Of a stretch of 64,000 nucleotides of DNA, positions 1 to 7,145 are shown in pieces. Source of the DNA: a virus; IMG/VR virus record IMGVR_UViG_3300027668_000008, positions 62,001-126,000 of that record; one strand, 5' to 3'. Position 1 is the first letter of the stretch, and the number at the start of each line of letters is the position of its first letter. The notes beneath the pieces were generated by a model. It ran no database searches. It saw only the letters and a list, made by a program, of their open reading frames with translations, and was not told where the DNA came from. Position numbers and translations under genes: made by a program.

Positions 1-551
1 CCAAACGTATTAGGTTCTTGTAAATATCCTAATTCATATACTGGACAGTCGTACATAAAGTATCTTTGCTTTTCTTCGAAGTACAATACATTAATTAAAC
101 TGTGTGGCAAGAATGTTTCTTGTTTTCTCCAAAATTCTGTATCTTCAAATACAGGTATAAAGTGTACTGGGCAATCCCATACTTGAGCCACTATACATTC
201 AATTGCATGAAAGTTATATAACGAATAGTCCATAACATTCTTTACAGTTACATTGTCATCAAACACTCTCTTTTGTGCATCTGCATACCACGGGTCTGGG
301 TGTTGTGATATACAAAGTTCACTATTAACACTGATGTTTATAGTCATTCTGTTAATACTAGTAAATGCAATTATAACTGCTTCAACATCTTCGTCTGGAT
401 AATCAAGACTTGCTTCACTTACTTGATCTGTTATTTGTCTGTTACTGGCACCAGCTCGTGCAAAGTTTTTACAGTCCTTGTCTAGTAATTCGGGCCACGG
501 TGTGTGGTCTTGCCACTTTGCAGTCCAACTGTCACCAAACGTGAATATCAT
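1..551 (-). CDS. SGNH/GDSL hydrolase-like protein, partial (runs off left edge)
   Basis: Reading the minus strand from an ATG at 549-551 gives an open frame to base 1 with no stop, so the C-terminus is missing. The protein opens with MIFTFGDSWT. This matches block I (GDS) of SGNH/GDSL esterases, where Ser would be the nucleophile. A later IIAFTSINRM segment sits where the Asn/Gly block is expected, but the remaining blocks are outside the window. Its ATG overlaps the stop of the oxygenase upstream, so the two are probably translationally coupled. SGNH proteins in marine phages are thought to act on glycans or esters, but the substrate here is unknown. The family call is moderately sure. Confidence 0.65.
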   Translation of the reverse strand, partial: MIFTFGDSWTAKWQDHTPWPELLDKDCKNFARAGASNRQITDQVSEASLDYPDEDVEAVIIAFTSINRMTINISVNSELCISQHPDPWYADAQKRVFDDNVTVKNVMDYSLYNFHAIECIVAQVWDCPVHFIPVFEDTEFWRKQETFLPHSLINVLYFEEKQRYFMYDCPVYELGYLQEPNTF

Positions 552-1267
552 GTTACATACTCTGTAAAGATACTTAACCCTGTTTTTTCTTCCATACCGT
601 TTTCTAAAAAATTACTAGCACAATGTAGTCTAGCACAATCAAATATAATAGCATCACCTGGTACCCAAGGGCATTCTGATTCAATACTAAAACCTTCTAA
701 CCATTCTTGTTTCATATGTCCTGTATCTGTATTAGGTATTCTATTGTCTTGATGTAAGTTATGTACTCCGGAGTATTCAAATATAGGCTCATTGCCTTTC
801 TCATACATTTGTGCTGAATCTTTATTCTTAAAACACTTTACTGGTCTATCGAAATACATTTGATCAAATATGTAAAATTTTGCGTCATCTAACATAGGAA
901 GTTGGTATGTTGTGTATACTTTTTCTAAAGGCAATACAATACATTTACCCGGAATAATAGCATGATCTTTAGGAACATCATTATGGAGTATGTGTGGTTT
1001 CCTTACTGTAAAGTAATTACCACCGAATGGTTTAATTTTTGCATCTAGTACACTTTCAACACGTTTCATTATGTTTTGATAATGATGATCACTTTTATGA
1101 GGTAACTTACTAACAACAGGACCTGTGTTCTTAAACACCTTCTCATGGTCCGGTCTATCTTTATGTATGTTTAGTAAGTGTATTTGTTCAACTTCGGATA
1201 AGAAGTTTTTAATTGTGATTGTCGGTGAAGTGTTGTCTATTATTTGCTGTTGTCGTTCGTTGAGCAT
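548..1267 (-). CDS. 2-oxoglutarate/Fe(II)-dependent oxygenase-like protein
   Basis: This 239-residue protein has the facial-triad pattern of 2OG-Fe(II) dioxygenases. An H-x-D motif lies in HILHNDVP around residue 113, and a distal His lies in CARLHCASN near residue 215. A basic residue follows in the last strand (EKTGLSIF), where 2-oxoglutarate would bind. The fold is inferred from these motifs alone, and the substrate is unknown. It is coupled by overlap to the SGNH-like gene downstream, and its start is overlapped by a Cys-rich small gene. It is one of six proteins in the window with this motif set. Confidence 0.65.
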   Translation of the reverse strand: MLNERQQQIIDNTSPTITIKNFLSEVEQIHLLNIHKDRPDHEKVFKNTGPVVSKLPHKSDHHYQNIMKRVESVLDAKIKPFGGNYFTVRKPHILHNDVPKDHAIIPGKCIVLPLEKVYTTYQLPMLDDAKFYIFDQMYFDRPVKCFKNKDSAQMYEKGNEPIFEYSGVHNLHQDNRIPNTDTGHMKQEWLEGFSIESECPWVPGDAIIFDCARLHCASNFLENGMEEKTGLSIFTEYVT

Positions 1268-1407
1268 TGTTTACATCTACACTGTTTGCAGACTTCAATT
1301 TGTCTGTATTCTGCTGGTTGTTCGCTAGGGTAGTCTTTTTCTTCTCGCCATAACGGACTTCCACAATGGCTGTGGTGTCCACAATTTTGACAAGAATTAG
1401 AAGTCAT
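1240..1407 (-). CDS. small cysteine-rich putative zinc-binding protein (55 aa)
   Basis: A 55-residue frame starts with ATG at 1405-1407. It carries CQNCGHHSHCG near the N-terminus and CKQCRCKQC near the C-terminus, giving two Cys clusters able to bind one or two zinc ions. An AGGA-like site precedes the start. It overlaps the next gene by 28 bases, which is typical of this genome. No family is recognised. Coding status rests on the paired Cys motifs and the tight fit between its neighbours. Confidence 0.55.
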   Translation of the reverse strand: MTSNSCQNCGHHSHCGSPLWREEKDYPSEQPAEYRQIEVCKQCRCKQCSTNDNSK

Positions 1408-1413
1408 TGTAAC

Positions 1414-4113
1414 TTATAATCCTGATAGGTATTTAATTCTATCTAACTCTACACTCTCGTTTACATCAGCGGCTAGTTTTTGCTTGTCGCCTTCGAGTTC
1501 TTTAGCAAGAGCAGGATCGGCTTTGTATTTGTCCGAACCAGATATAAATCTTTGGTATGCTATACTGTTTACTTTTTTATCAGCAAGTGTTACTAACATT
1601 TGTTCCATTTCTTTAACTCCAATTGAGTCACCTGTGTATTCTGACACTGGTCCTTCTGTTTCAGCAACACTATGGTCACCTTTTTTATTCATCATACCAA
1701 ATACTAGGTTTGTTACTTTAATCATACCTGCTTTAGTACCCATCATGCCAAGTAACTTTGCTTGGTTTTGTGGATTAATCTTATCAAATACTTGTGTAAT
1801 AGCACTTGCACTATACAAGTCTACACTCATTTGTCCGTCTGCGAACTTAACAGGCATATTTTGCTTGTCTGCAACAATCTTTCTCAATGTATCTAATGCT
1901 ACATTACTATGTGTTGCTTGTTCATCTGGACTTGCTATTTCTGTAATTTTGTTTTGTGCATAATAGTCAATTATTTCTTGTGCAGTGTCAAACGATTCTT
2001 GTCCTGCTTCGCCAGTGCTTACCCAGAAACTATCTGAACCACTATCAAAACTAGCACCGCCAATTATTTCATCATTGTACATAATATGTATGTCATCGCC
2101 ATCGTCTTTAACTACTGAATACCCGTCTGCTTGTGCAAGTACGGCATCAATTGCTTCTGACTTAATAGGTAACTCAGGATCAAATGCTTTCCATTCATCA
2201 TATGTTAGATAAATGTCTGTGTCTGGATCGTAATACTTGCCTTCTTTAGGATCGTAATAAACAACTTTACCTGAACGTGTCATAATAGGACCTTCTAGTC
2301 CATCTCTTGCTACATACTTGGAAGGCATATCTGGAAGAATTGAATATCCTTCATCTATGTCTAACCAACTTTTATATTGTGAAATTTCTTTTTCATAAGA
2401 TGCTTTACCTGTGTCATTCATCTTTGCCATCATGTACTCTGCATACTTGATAGCCGCTTTTAAATCTTCTTTTGAAGAATCTTTACTAGGATTAATAACT
2501 TCTGGTGGACTTGTGCTTTCCATAGGTTGTCCTGCCATCGGTGCACTTAATGTAAACTGTCCATGTTTAACGTTACCTTGATGTTTAAACTGTGGTCTAA
2601 TAAAAGTCATATTAAACTTATATTTCTTTGCCGCAATACTCATCTGTAGTTTGTCAACAATCTTGCCTTGTGCATTTGTGATAACAATTACTGGATCTTC
2701 AACTCCCATTAATGTATCTTTAACTGCTTCATTTAATGAAGCACTGTAGTTTTTAATACGTTCGTACATATCTTCTGGTATCTCTACATTGATATCTTCG
2801 TTCGCTTTAACATAATTCTTAATCATCTTTTGTATATCGCTACCTGCTTTTGTATATGCTTGAGCAAACTCTTTTTCACTCATGCCCATTGCATCAGCAA
2901 GTCCAGGTTCGCCGTCACCACTATACATCATCATTAAATCTTTTTCCATGTCAGACATCATACCTTCGTCTAATCCTTCTAACATTGGGTAATATTTTTT
3001 AACTATAGCATCACGTTCAGCCATTTCATCACCGAGAATATGTCCACGTTGGTTATGAGCTTTCATAATCATTTCCATACGCTCTTGTTCATTTCTAGTA
3101 CCAAACATTCTTACAAGTTCCATTGCATTTTCTGTATGCATATTATAGTGTTCGTTTTCTTCAAATTCTTTTTTGCCAAATACATAAGGTATTTTAGCAA
3201 CACCTGTAGTATCTCTTGCTTCGTTTTCAATACTTTTTAATTGAAAGTCTGATAACTCTTGCATTGTGTCAAAAGGTCCACCTACCATCTTACCATGTCT
3301 AAATGCGTAAAACTTGCCTTCTTTGTTTACTGCTGTAAGTCCGTACTTGTTCATTTCATTCATTGCTTCAACAAATACTTCTACCATGTCATCGCCATTG
3401 TTGAGTCCACCTGGTGTAACTTGTACGTTTTTCTTACCCCAAATTCTAATTGCATCTTCCGGAGACATACTAGTCTGTTTCCAACGCTTTTCTTCTTCAA
3501 CTTTTTTAGTTTTTGGATTATCGTGTGTCCAACCCATGTCTTTCATATCTAAATGGTCTTTTTCTACCTTCGCCATTTTGCCTTCACCTGTTTTAGGATC
3601 GTACATCATGTGTGGTTTATATTCTTCTTCGGCGTGCATAGCCGCCATATGTTTCTTGTACTTTGCAGTACCTTTTTTATGTGGGCTTTTGCCTTCTTCT
3701 AAATCTGCACGGCTTATAAAGTCTTGAATTACATCAGCATCTAAACTTGTTAATAGTTCGTGCATTACTTTTTCATAACCATGCTTTTCGATCATGTCGT
3801 ATACTGGTTGTGTATAATATCCGCCTGCTTCAGTTACTATATCTTCGTTAGCACGTTTCATTGCGTTTGCTACACTAGGATGTTTTGATAGACCTTTTGC
3901 TAATTTCTCAATAGTTGCATGGGCACCATCATAATTACCATCTTTGTATCTTGGATCATTTAGAATTCCAAATGCCATTTTAATCTGTTTGTCTGTAAAC
4001 TGTGGTCTCATAGCCTTTGCTTGTGCCATGTTTTCTTCGCCTGCAGTTTCGACTGACATAGGCTTACGAGCTTCTAGTATTGGTTTGTTTTTTGCTATAT
4101 CAGTTAACTTCAT
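1414..4113 (-). CDS. large acidic modular protein, putative virion/capsid cargo (899 aa)
   Basis: An 899-residue hydrophilic protein, rich in Met, Lys, Asp and Glu, with no signal peptide or membrane segment. Around residues 141-161 it has a basic His/Lys segment (KSPHKKGTAKYKKHMAAMHA). From memory, this type of segment recurs in marine T4-like phage proteins of unknown function. The N-terminus ends in PILE followed by Ala at residues 11-15, which fits the (I/L)xE cleavage consensus of the T4 gp21 prohead protease. It heads a run of similar proteins (4115-10766). I infer a virion-internal or injected protein. No enzymatic domain was recognised. Confidence 0.5.
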   Translation of the reverse strand: MKLTDIAKNKPILEARKPMSVETAGEENMAQAKAMRPQFTDKQIKMAFGILNDPRYKDGNYDGAHATIEKLAKGLSKHPSVANAMKRANEDIVTEAGGYYTQPVYDMIEKHGYEKVMHELLTSLDADVIQDFISRADLEEGKSPHKKGTAKYKKHMAAMHAEEEYKPHMMYDPKTGEGKMAKVEKDHLDMKDMGWTHDNPKTKKVEEEKRWKQTSMSPEDAIRIWGKKNVQVTPGGLNNGDDMVEVFVEAMNEMNKYGLTAVNKEGKFYAFRHGKMVGGPFDTMQELSDFQLKSIENEARDTTGVAKIPYVFGKKEFEENEHYNMHTENAMELVRMFGTRNEQERMEMIMKAHNQRGHILGDEMAERDAIVKKYYPMLEGLDEGMMSDMEKDLMMMYSGDGEPGLADAMGMSEKEFAQAYTKAGSDIQKMIKNYVKANEDINVEIPEDMYERIKNYSASLNEAVKDTLMGVEDPVIVITNAQGKIVDKLQMSIAAKKYKFNMTFIRPQFKHQGNVKHGQFTLSAPMAGQPMESTSPPEVINPSKDSSKEDLKAAIKYAEYMMAKMNDTGKASYEKEISQYKSWLDIDEGYSILPDMPSKYVARDGLEGPIMTRSGKVVYYDPKEGKYYDPDTDIYLTYDEWKAFDPELPIKSEAIDAVLAQADGYSVVKDDGDDIHIMYNDEIIGGASFDSGSDSFWVSTGEAGQESFDTAQEIIDYYAQNKITEIASPDEQATHSNVALDTLRKIVADKQNMPVKFADGQMSVDLYSASAITQVFDKINPQNQAKLLGMMGTKAGMIKVTNLVFGMMNKKGDHSVAETEGPVSEYTGDSIGVKEMEQMLVTLADKKVNSIAYQRFISGSDKYKADPALAKELEGDKQKLAADVNESVELDRIKYLSGL

Positions 4114-4114
4114 T

Positions 4115-4798
4115 TTATTTTTCCTCTGTAGATTCTTCGGTATTAATAGCAGTATCTAAATCTGCTTTTAATTTACCTTCAGAAGCAATGTGTCCCATTG
4201 CATCGTAATGTCCTGACTCTAGTGATTCGTAAGTACTTGACAAGTTTGTCACTACGTCCATTAATCCTGTAACATCTCCGCCAATGGCTTCAATCTTTCT
4301 TGCCATTAGTCCGTCTGCTCTAAATACTTTTTCCAATGAATTAATCATTGCTTGTGCCTTTTGAAACATATTATCAACATATGCTTCTTCAGGTGTTGCT
4401 TCTGTAACAACTTGTGCTTCTTTAAACTCTTTACCTTCTTCATGCGCCGTTTGTGCAAATGCTTCTACTACTTCGTCTGCACTAGCAAAGTCATCATTGT
4501 CAATAGTGTATGCATTATCTAATCTATCATACTGTCCACTAGCAACTACTTCTTCGTCAATATGCACATCAACATTAAAATGGTCTGAATGACTTTCTGT
4601 CATAACTAATTTAATATTGCCTTTTTGTGCAAGGATACTTTCATCTGATTTTGTTTCTTTATTAAACCTATCTAATATGCCACGCATATCATCAGCAGAT
4701 TCGTTCAAACTAGTTGTGTTAGTTTGTGGTGCTACTGTATAGTTGTCTTCCGACATCTCGTTAAGTTTATTTACTAGTGTTGCAAAATCATCTGACAT
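4115..4798 (-). CDS. hypothetical acidic protein, possible virion cargo (227 aa)
   Basis: A 227-residue acidic protein of unrecognised family, predicted largely helical at the C-terminus. The N-terminus contains KLNE at residues 11-14, again fitting an (I/L)xE prohead-protease site. It lies five bases from the gene upstream and one base from the large protein gene downstream, so the three form one transcription unit. Function is unknown. Confidence 0.55.
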   Translation of the reverse strand: MSDDFATLVNKLNEMSEDNYTVAPQTNTTSLNESADDMRGILDRFNKETKSDESILAQKGNIKLVMTESHSDHFNVDVHIDEEVVASGQYDRLDNAYTIDNDDFASADEVVEAFAQTAHEEGKEFKEAQVVTEATPEEAYVDNMFQKAQAMINSLEKVFRADGLMARKIEAIGGDVTGLMDVVTNLSSTYESLESGHYDAMGHIASEGKLKADLDTAINTEESTEEK

Positions 4799-4803
4799 AT
4801 TAA

Positions 4804-5157
4804 TTACCCTTTAATTGACTCTTCTGGTTGAATTGTAACCATTTCTGGTTCTGGTGCTTGAGTTGGTTCGTCAGCAATTACATCAATGTTAAGTTCGTCA
4901 CCTTGTTCTTGGTATTCCAAGTGGTGCTTAACACTACCCATGTAGTCTGCCGCTTTTGTAATTTTTGCCTGTACCCAGCCTTCAAGGCCTTGTTCTTCGG
5001 ATACGTTTTGTAACATTTTATGAAGCTCTATTGCATACTTGGCGATTTTATATAAATCCCCTTTAGCCATGCTAACTTCGTGATCTAATTCCATTGAACG
5101 TGTGTCAGAGGACAAATCTTCGTTTAATGTTTTGTTTTTAAAGTGCTTTGCTCTCAT
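4804..5157 (-). CDS. conserved marine-phage protein with GLEGWVQAKITKAADY motif (117 aa)
   Basis: This 117-residue protein has a helical core with LHKMLQNV, SEEQGLEGWVQAKI and TKAADYMGSV segments at about residues 45-80. I recognise this core from many T4-like marine phage genomes, always as an uncharacterised protein. The N-terminus has TLNE at residues 10-13, matching the (I/L)xE consensus seen in its neighbours. A late-type promoter octamer lies just upstream at 5188-5195. It is probably virion-associated, with unknown role. Confidence 0.6.
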   Translation of the reverse strand: MRAKHFKNKTLNEDLSSDTRSMELDHEVSMAKGDLYKIAKYAIELHKMLQNVSEEQGLEGWVQAKITKAADYMGSVKHHLEYQEQGDELNIDVIADEPTQAPEPEMVTIQPEESIKG

Positions 5158-5187
5158 AATAACTCCAATATGCTTTGTACTATGTTG

Positions 5188-5195
5188 TATTTATT
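5188..5195 (-). promoter_or_regulatory. T4-late-like promoter (AATAAATA)
   Basis: The minus strand reads GAATAAATACAAC about 30 bases before the 4804-5157 gene. It differs from the T4 late consensus TATAAATA at one base. Confidence 0.5.
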
Positions 5196-5265
5196 CATTT
5201 AGAACAAATAAACTATCTTATATTAAACTACAATAGGTACTAATACACTGTAGTAAACAGTGGTA

Positions 5266-5493
5266 TTAAGCAAATATTGAGCTAACTTTTTGTGTGTAAG
5301 GCTGAAATTTAGTTTTCTTTTTACCTTTTGGGGTTGTATGCCCAAATGGATCTACTGCTTTACGAGCCTTTTTAGGACTAACAAACAATGGAAATGCAAT
5401 AGCGGCTCCTGCCACGTCAGCACTACTAGTAGCACCTGGTGTTGCGTCTTCTACAACATTGTTGTCTTGTGATGTTATTTCCCAAATTTTCAT
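5266..5493 (-). CDS. small conserved phage protein with GATSSADVA motif (75 aa)
   Basis: A 75-residue protein with an acidic N-terminus, an Ala-rich centre (GATSSADVAGAA, about residues 20-31) and a basic Lys-rich C-terminal half. I recall similar short proteins beginning MK(I/V).EI and carrying GATSS in marine myoviruses, but no function is known. A perfect TATAAATA late promoter lies immediately upstream, so late expression and a place in the virion are likely. Confidence 0.55.
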   Translation of the reverse strand: MKIWEITSQDNNVVEDATPGATSSADVAGAAIAFPLFVSPKKARKAVDPFGHTTPKGKKKTKFQPYTQKVSSIFA

Positions 5494-5498
5494 ATTAG

Positions 5499-5506
5499 TA
5501 TTTATA
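5499..5506 (-). promoter_or_regulatory. T4-late promoter, perfect TATAAATA
   Basis: The minus strand has TATAAATACTAAT ending just before the ATG at 5491-5493. This is an exact T4 late -10 octamer. The leader would be very short. Confidence 0.65.
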
Positions 5507-5508
5507 CA

Positions 5509-6276
5509 TTAATGATGTTCAGTCATAGATAGTACTTTTAAGCAGTTTTCATATGTCTTTGGAACATTCATTACTAAATGAATACTTTCATCGCCCCAAC
5601 AGGCTGTTCTGTGTGTTTTTCTTGTATCCACATAGTAACATCTTCCTGGTTCGATATCGACTCGTCTATAGTTGTGTTCCCATTCGAAACTTCCGTGTCC
5701 TGTTGTGCCACTTAAGAATCCAACAAGTCTAAAACAATCTCTGCTTAAGAATGGTGCATCTCTGTGTGGTGGGAACCAACCGCCTTTGTTTAATTTTACT
5801 AGCATTGTTCTGCCTAGCATATCAAAGGCTTTTGTGATTGGGTGTAAAGCAGTTACATTATGAAATGCTTCAGTAGGGTAATGTAAATCAATTTCGTTAA
5901 TACGTTCGCCGTCTTTTTCTCCAAGACGTTTTCTAACTTCAGGCATACTTAGACTGTCACCGACACTGTCGCCTTCAGCACCTACAAGTAATAAACCTTC
6001 TCTATTGTTAGTGATACCTTCTCTGCGTAAGTAAGGTACCCACGAATCTTTGTACTGTTTCATTTCTTCTTTGAACAGTTTTAAATCAAAGTTAATTGAT
6101 AAAGGAACAAAGTCTCCAATAGCGTCTAACTGTAACTCACACTTAATGTCCTCTAACGTCGGCTCGGGCATAATGCCTTTGTTATAATGTCCTAGGTAGT
6201 TGGGTTGATGCTTCCGTTGTGGAACCCATTCAATCTTTTTACCATCTGATGTGAAGTCGTCGTCTTTGTGTGCCAT
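5509..6276 (-). CDS. 2-oxoglutarate/Fe(II)-dependent oxygenase (255 aa)
   Basis: This 255-residue protein has a clear Fe(II)-binding motif H-R-D in GGWFPPHRDAPF at about residues 166-177. The distal His is in DTRKTHRTACW at about residue 222, and the C-terminal strand (IHLVMNVPK) could carry the basic residue for 2-oxoglutarate. RDCFRLVGFLSG between them resembles the core strand of Asp/Asn-hydroxylase-like members, but the subfamily is uncertain. It has its own sigma70-type promoter at 6304-6332. Substrate is unknown. Confidence 0.7.
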   Translation of the reverse strand: MAHKDDDFTSDGKKIEWVPQRKHQPNYLGHYNKGIMPEPTLEDIKCELQLDAIGDFVPLSINFDLKLFKEEMKQYKDSWVPYLRREGITNNREGLLLVGAEGDSVGDSLSMPEVRKRLGEKDGERINEIDLHYPTEAFHNVTALHPITKAFDMLGRTMLVKLNKGGWFPPHRDAPFLSRDCFRLVGFLSGTTGHGSFEWEHNYRRVDIEPGRCYYVDTRKTHRTACWGDESIHLVMNVPKTYENCLKVLSMTEHH

Positions 6277-6303
6277 ATGGATTTGTTTCCTTATTATGTT
6301 ATT

Positions 6304-6332
6304 AATATACTAGGGATTGGGTAGAAAGTCAA
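6304..6332 (-). promoter_or_regulatory. sigma70-type promoter (TTGACT-17-TATATT)
   Basis: The minus strand has TTGACT, a 17-base spacer and TATATT about 30 bases before the 5509-6276 oxygenase gene. A GGAAAC-type ribosome site follows. Confidence 0.6.
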
Positions 6333-6341
6333 GAAGAAAGT

Positions 6342-6833
6342 TTATTTTCTTTTCATTGCGGCAAATTTATCTGCTTGTGCTTTTCTGGCGGCTTTATCTT
6401 CAGCATCCATCTTGGCAACAGCCGCGTCTTTACGCTCCTGCGACTTAGGGTCTTCTGCCTTGGCTTTCTTTTTTTGCTTAGGGATACTCTTGCCACCATT
6501 ATAAGCGCCAGCCATCGCCGCTTGGTCTGATGCACTTGATCTTGCTTCGCCTACCTGTTCGCAGTCGTTAACTGTTTTGCCTTTATTCTTGCCAGTACCC
6601 GGTTTAGTGCCAACTTTTTTATATCCTGGCCAACACTTGTCTGGTCCCGCAGTTGCTTTTGCTTCATCAACGCCTTCAGTCTTTGGTGTCCACCAACTAC
6701 CTGTTTCGTCATTGCAATCATGTCCACAGTCTGTAGTAGGTTTGTGCATTTCGTCTCCACAATCCTTACATACCATTGTTTCTTTTATATTCTTAATCTT
6801 TGCGACTTCAGATAATAGTTCTTTAATTCTCAT
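6342..6833 (-). CDS. Cys-motif protein with basic, Ala/Lys-rich tail (163 aa)
   Basis: The N-terminus (MRIKELLSEV) fits an (I/L)xE prohead-protease site at L7-S8-E9. Residues 20-42 hold CKDCGDE and CGHDC, a likely zinc-binding pair. Residues about 63-93 contain DKCWPGYKKVGTKPGTGKN, a Lys/Gly-rich motif that I recall as recurrent in T4-like marine phages. The last 60 residues are Lys/Ala-rich and probably nucleic-acid binding or disordered. This layout would suit an internal head protein, but the function is not established. Confidence 0.55.
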   Translation of the reverse strand: MRIKELLSEVAKIKNIKETMVCKDCGDEMHKPTTDCGHDCNDETGSWWTPKTEGVDEAKATAGPDKCWPGYKKVGTKPGTGKNKGKTVNDCEQVGEARSSASDQAAMAGAYNGGKSIPKQKKKAKAEDPKSQERKDAAVAKMDAEDKAARKAQADKFAAMKRK

Positions 6834-7125
6834 TGTTTGTATCCTCGGCTACCTTAAAATTGTAAGCAAAGTTAATTTGCTTTGCTAACTGATTGCCCCT
6901 GTCTCTTTCGGTTTTCTTAGAGCTTTTTTTTAAATGGTTTGCTTTGGCTCTAAGTCTTTTTAAATCTGTTTTACTTATCTTGTCTCCAGCGCCTTTACCT
7001 AAGTAAGCCGCCGCTTTGCGTTTTAAACTTCCTGGTCTACTTCCTGGTTTCTCTGCTCCAGTAAAGTCTTCTAATAAACTGTCTAGTTCCTCGATGACCC
7101 ATTGTACTCTGTCTTGATAATCCAT
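6823..7125 (-). CDS. basic helical protein, possible DNA-binding head protein (100 aa)
   Basis: A 100-residue protein with an acidic first 20 residues and a strongly basic centre (GSLKRKAAAYLGKGAGDKIS, then KTDLKRLRAKANHLKKSSKK). The basic segment looks conserved in marine phages from memory. It overlaps the next gene by 11 bases. Possible roles are DNA condensation or host-target binding. No named family is recognised. Confidence 0.55.
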   Translation of the reverse strand: MDYQDRVQWVIEELDSLLEDFTGAEKPGSRPGSLKRKAAAYLGKGAGDKISKTDLKRLRAKANHLKKSSKKTERDRGNQLAKQINFAYNFKVAEDTNNEN

Positions 7126-7145
7126 AACAAGTCTCCCTGCCCTTA

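Noticed and set aside
1484-3727. Several long open frames on the plus strand opposite the 899-residue gene
   Set aside because: They have no ribosome sites, are biased in composition as antisense shadows, and the minus-strand frame is continuous with phage-like motifs.
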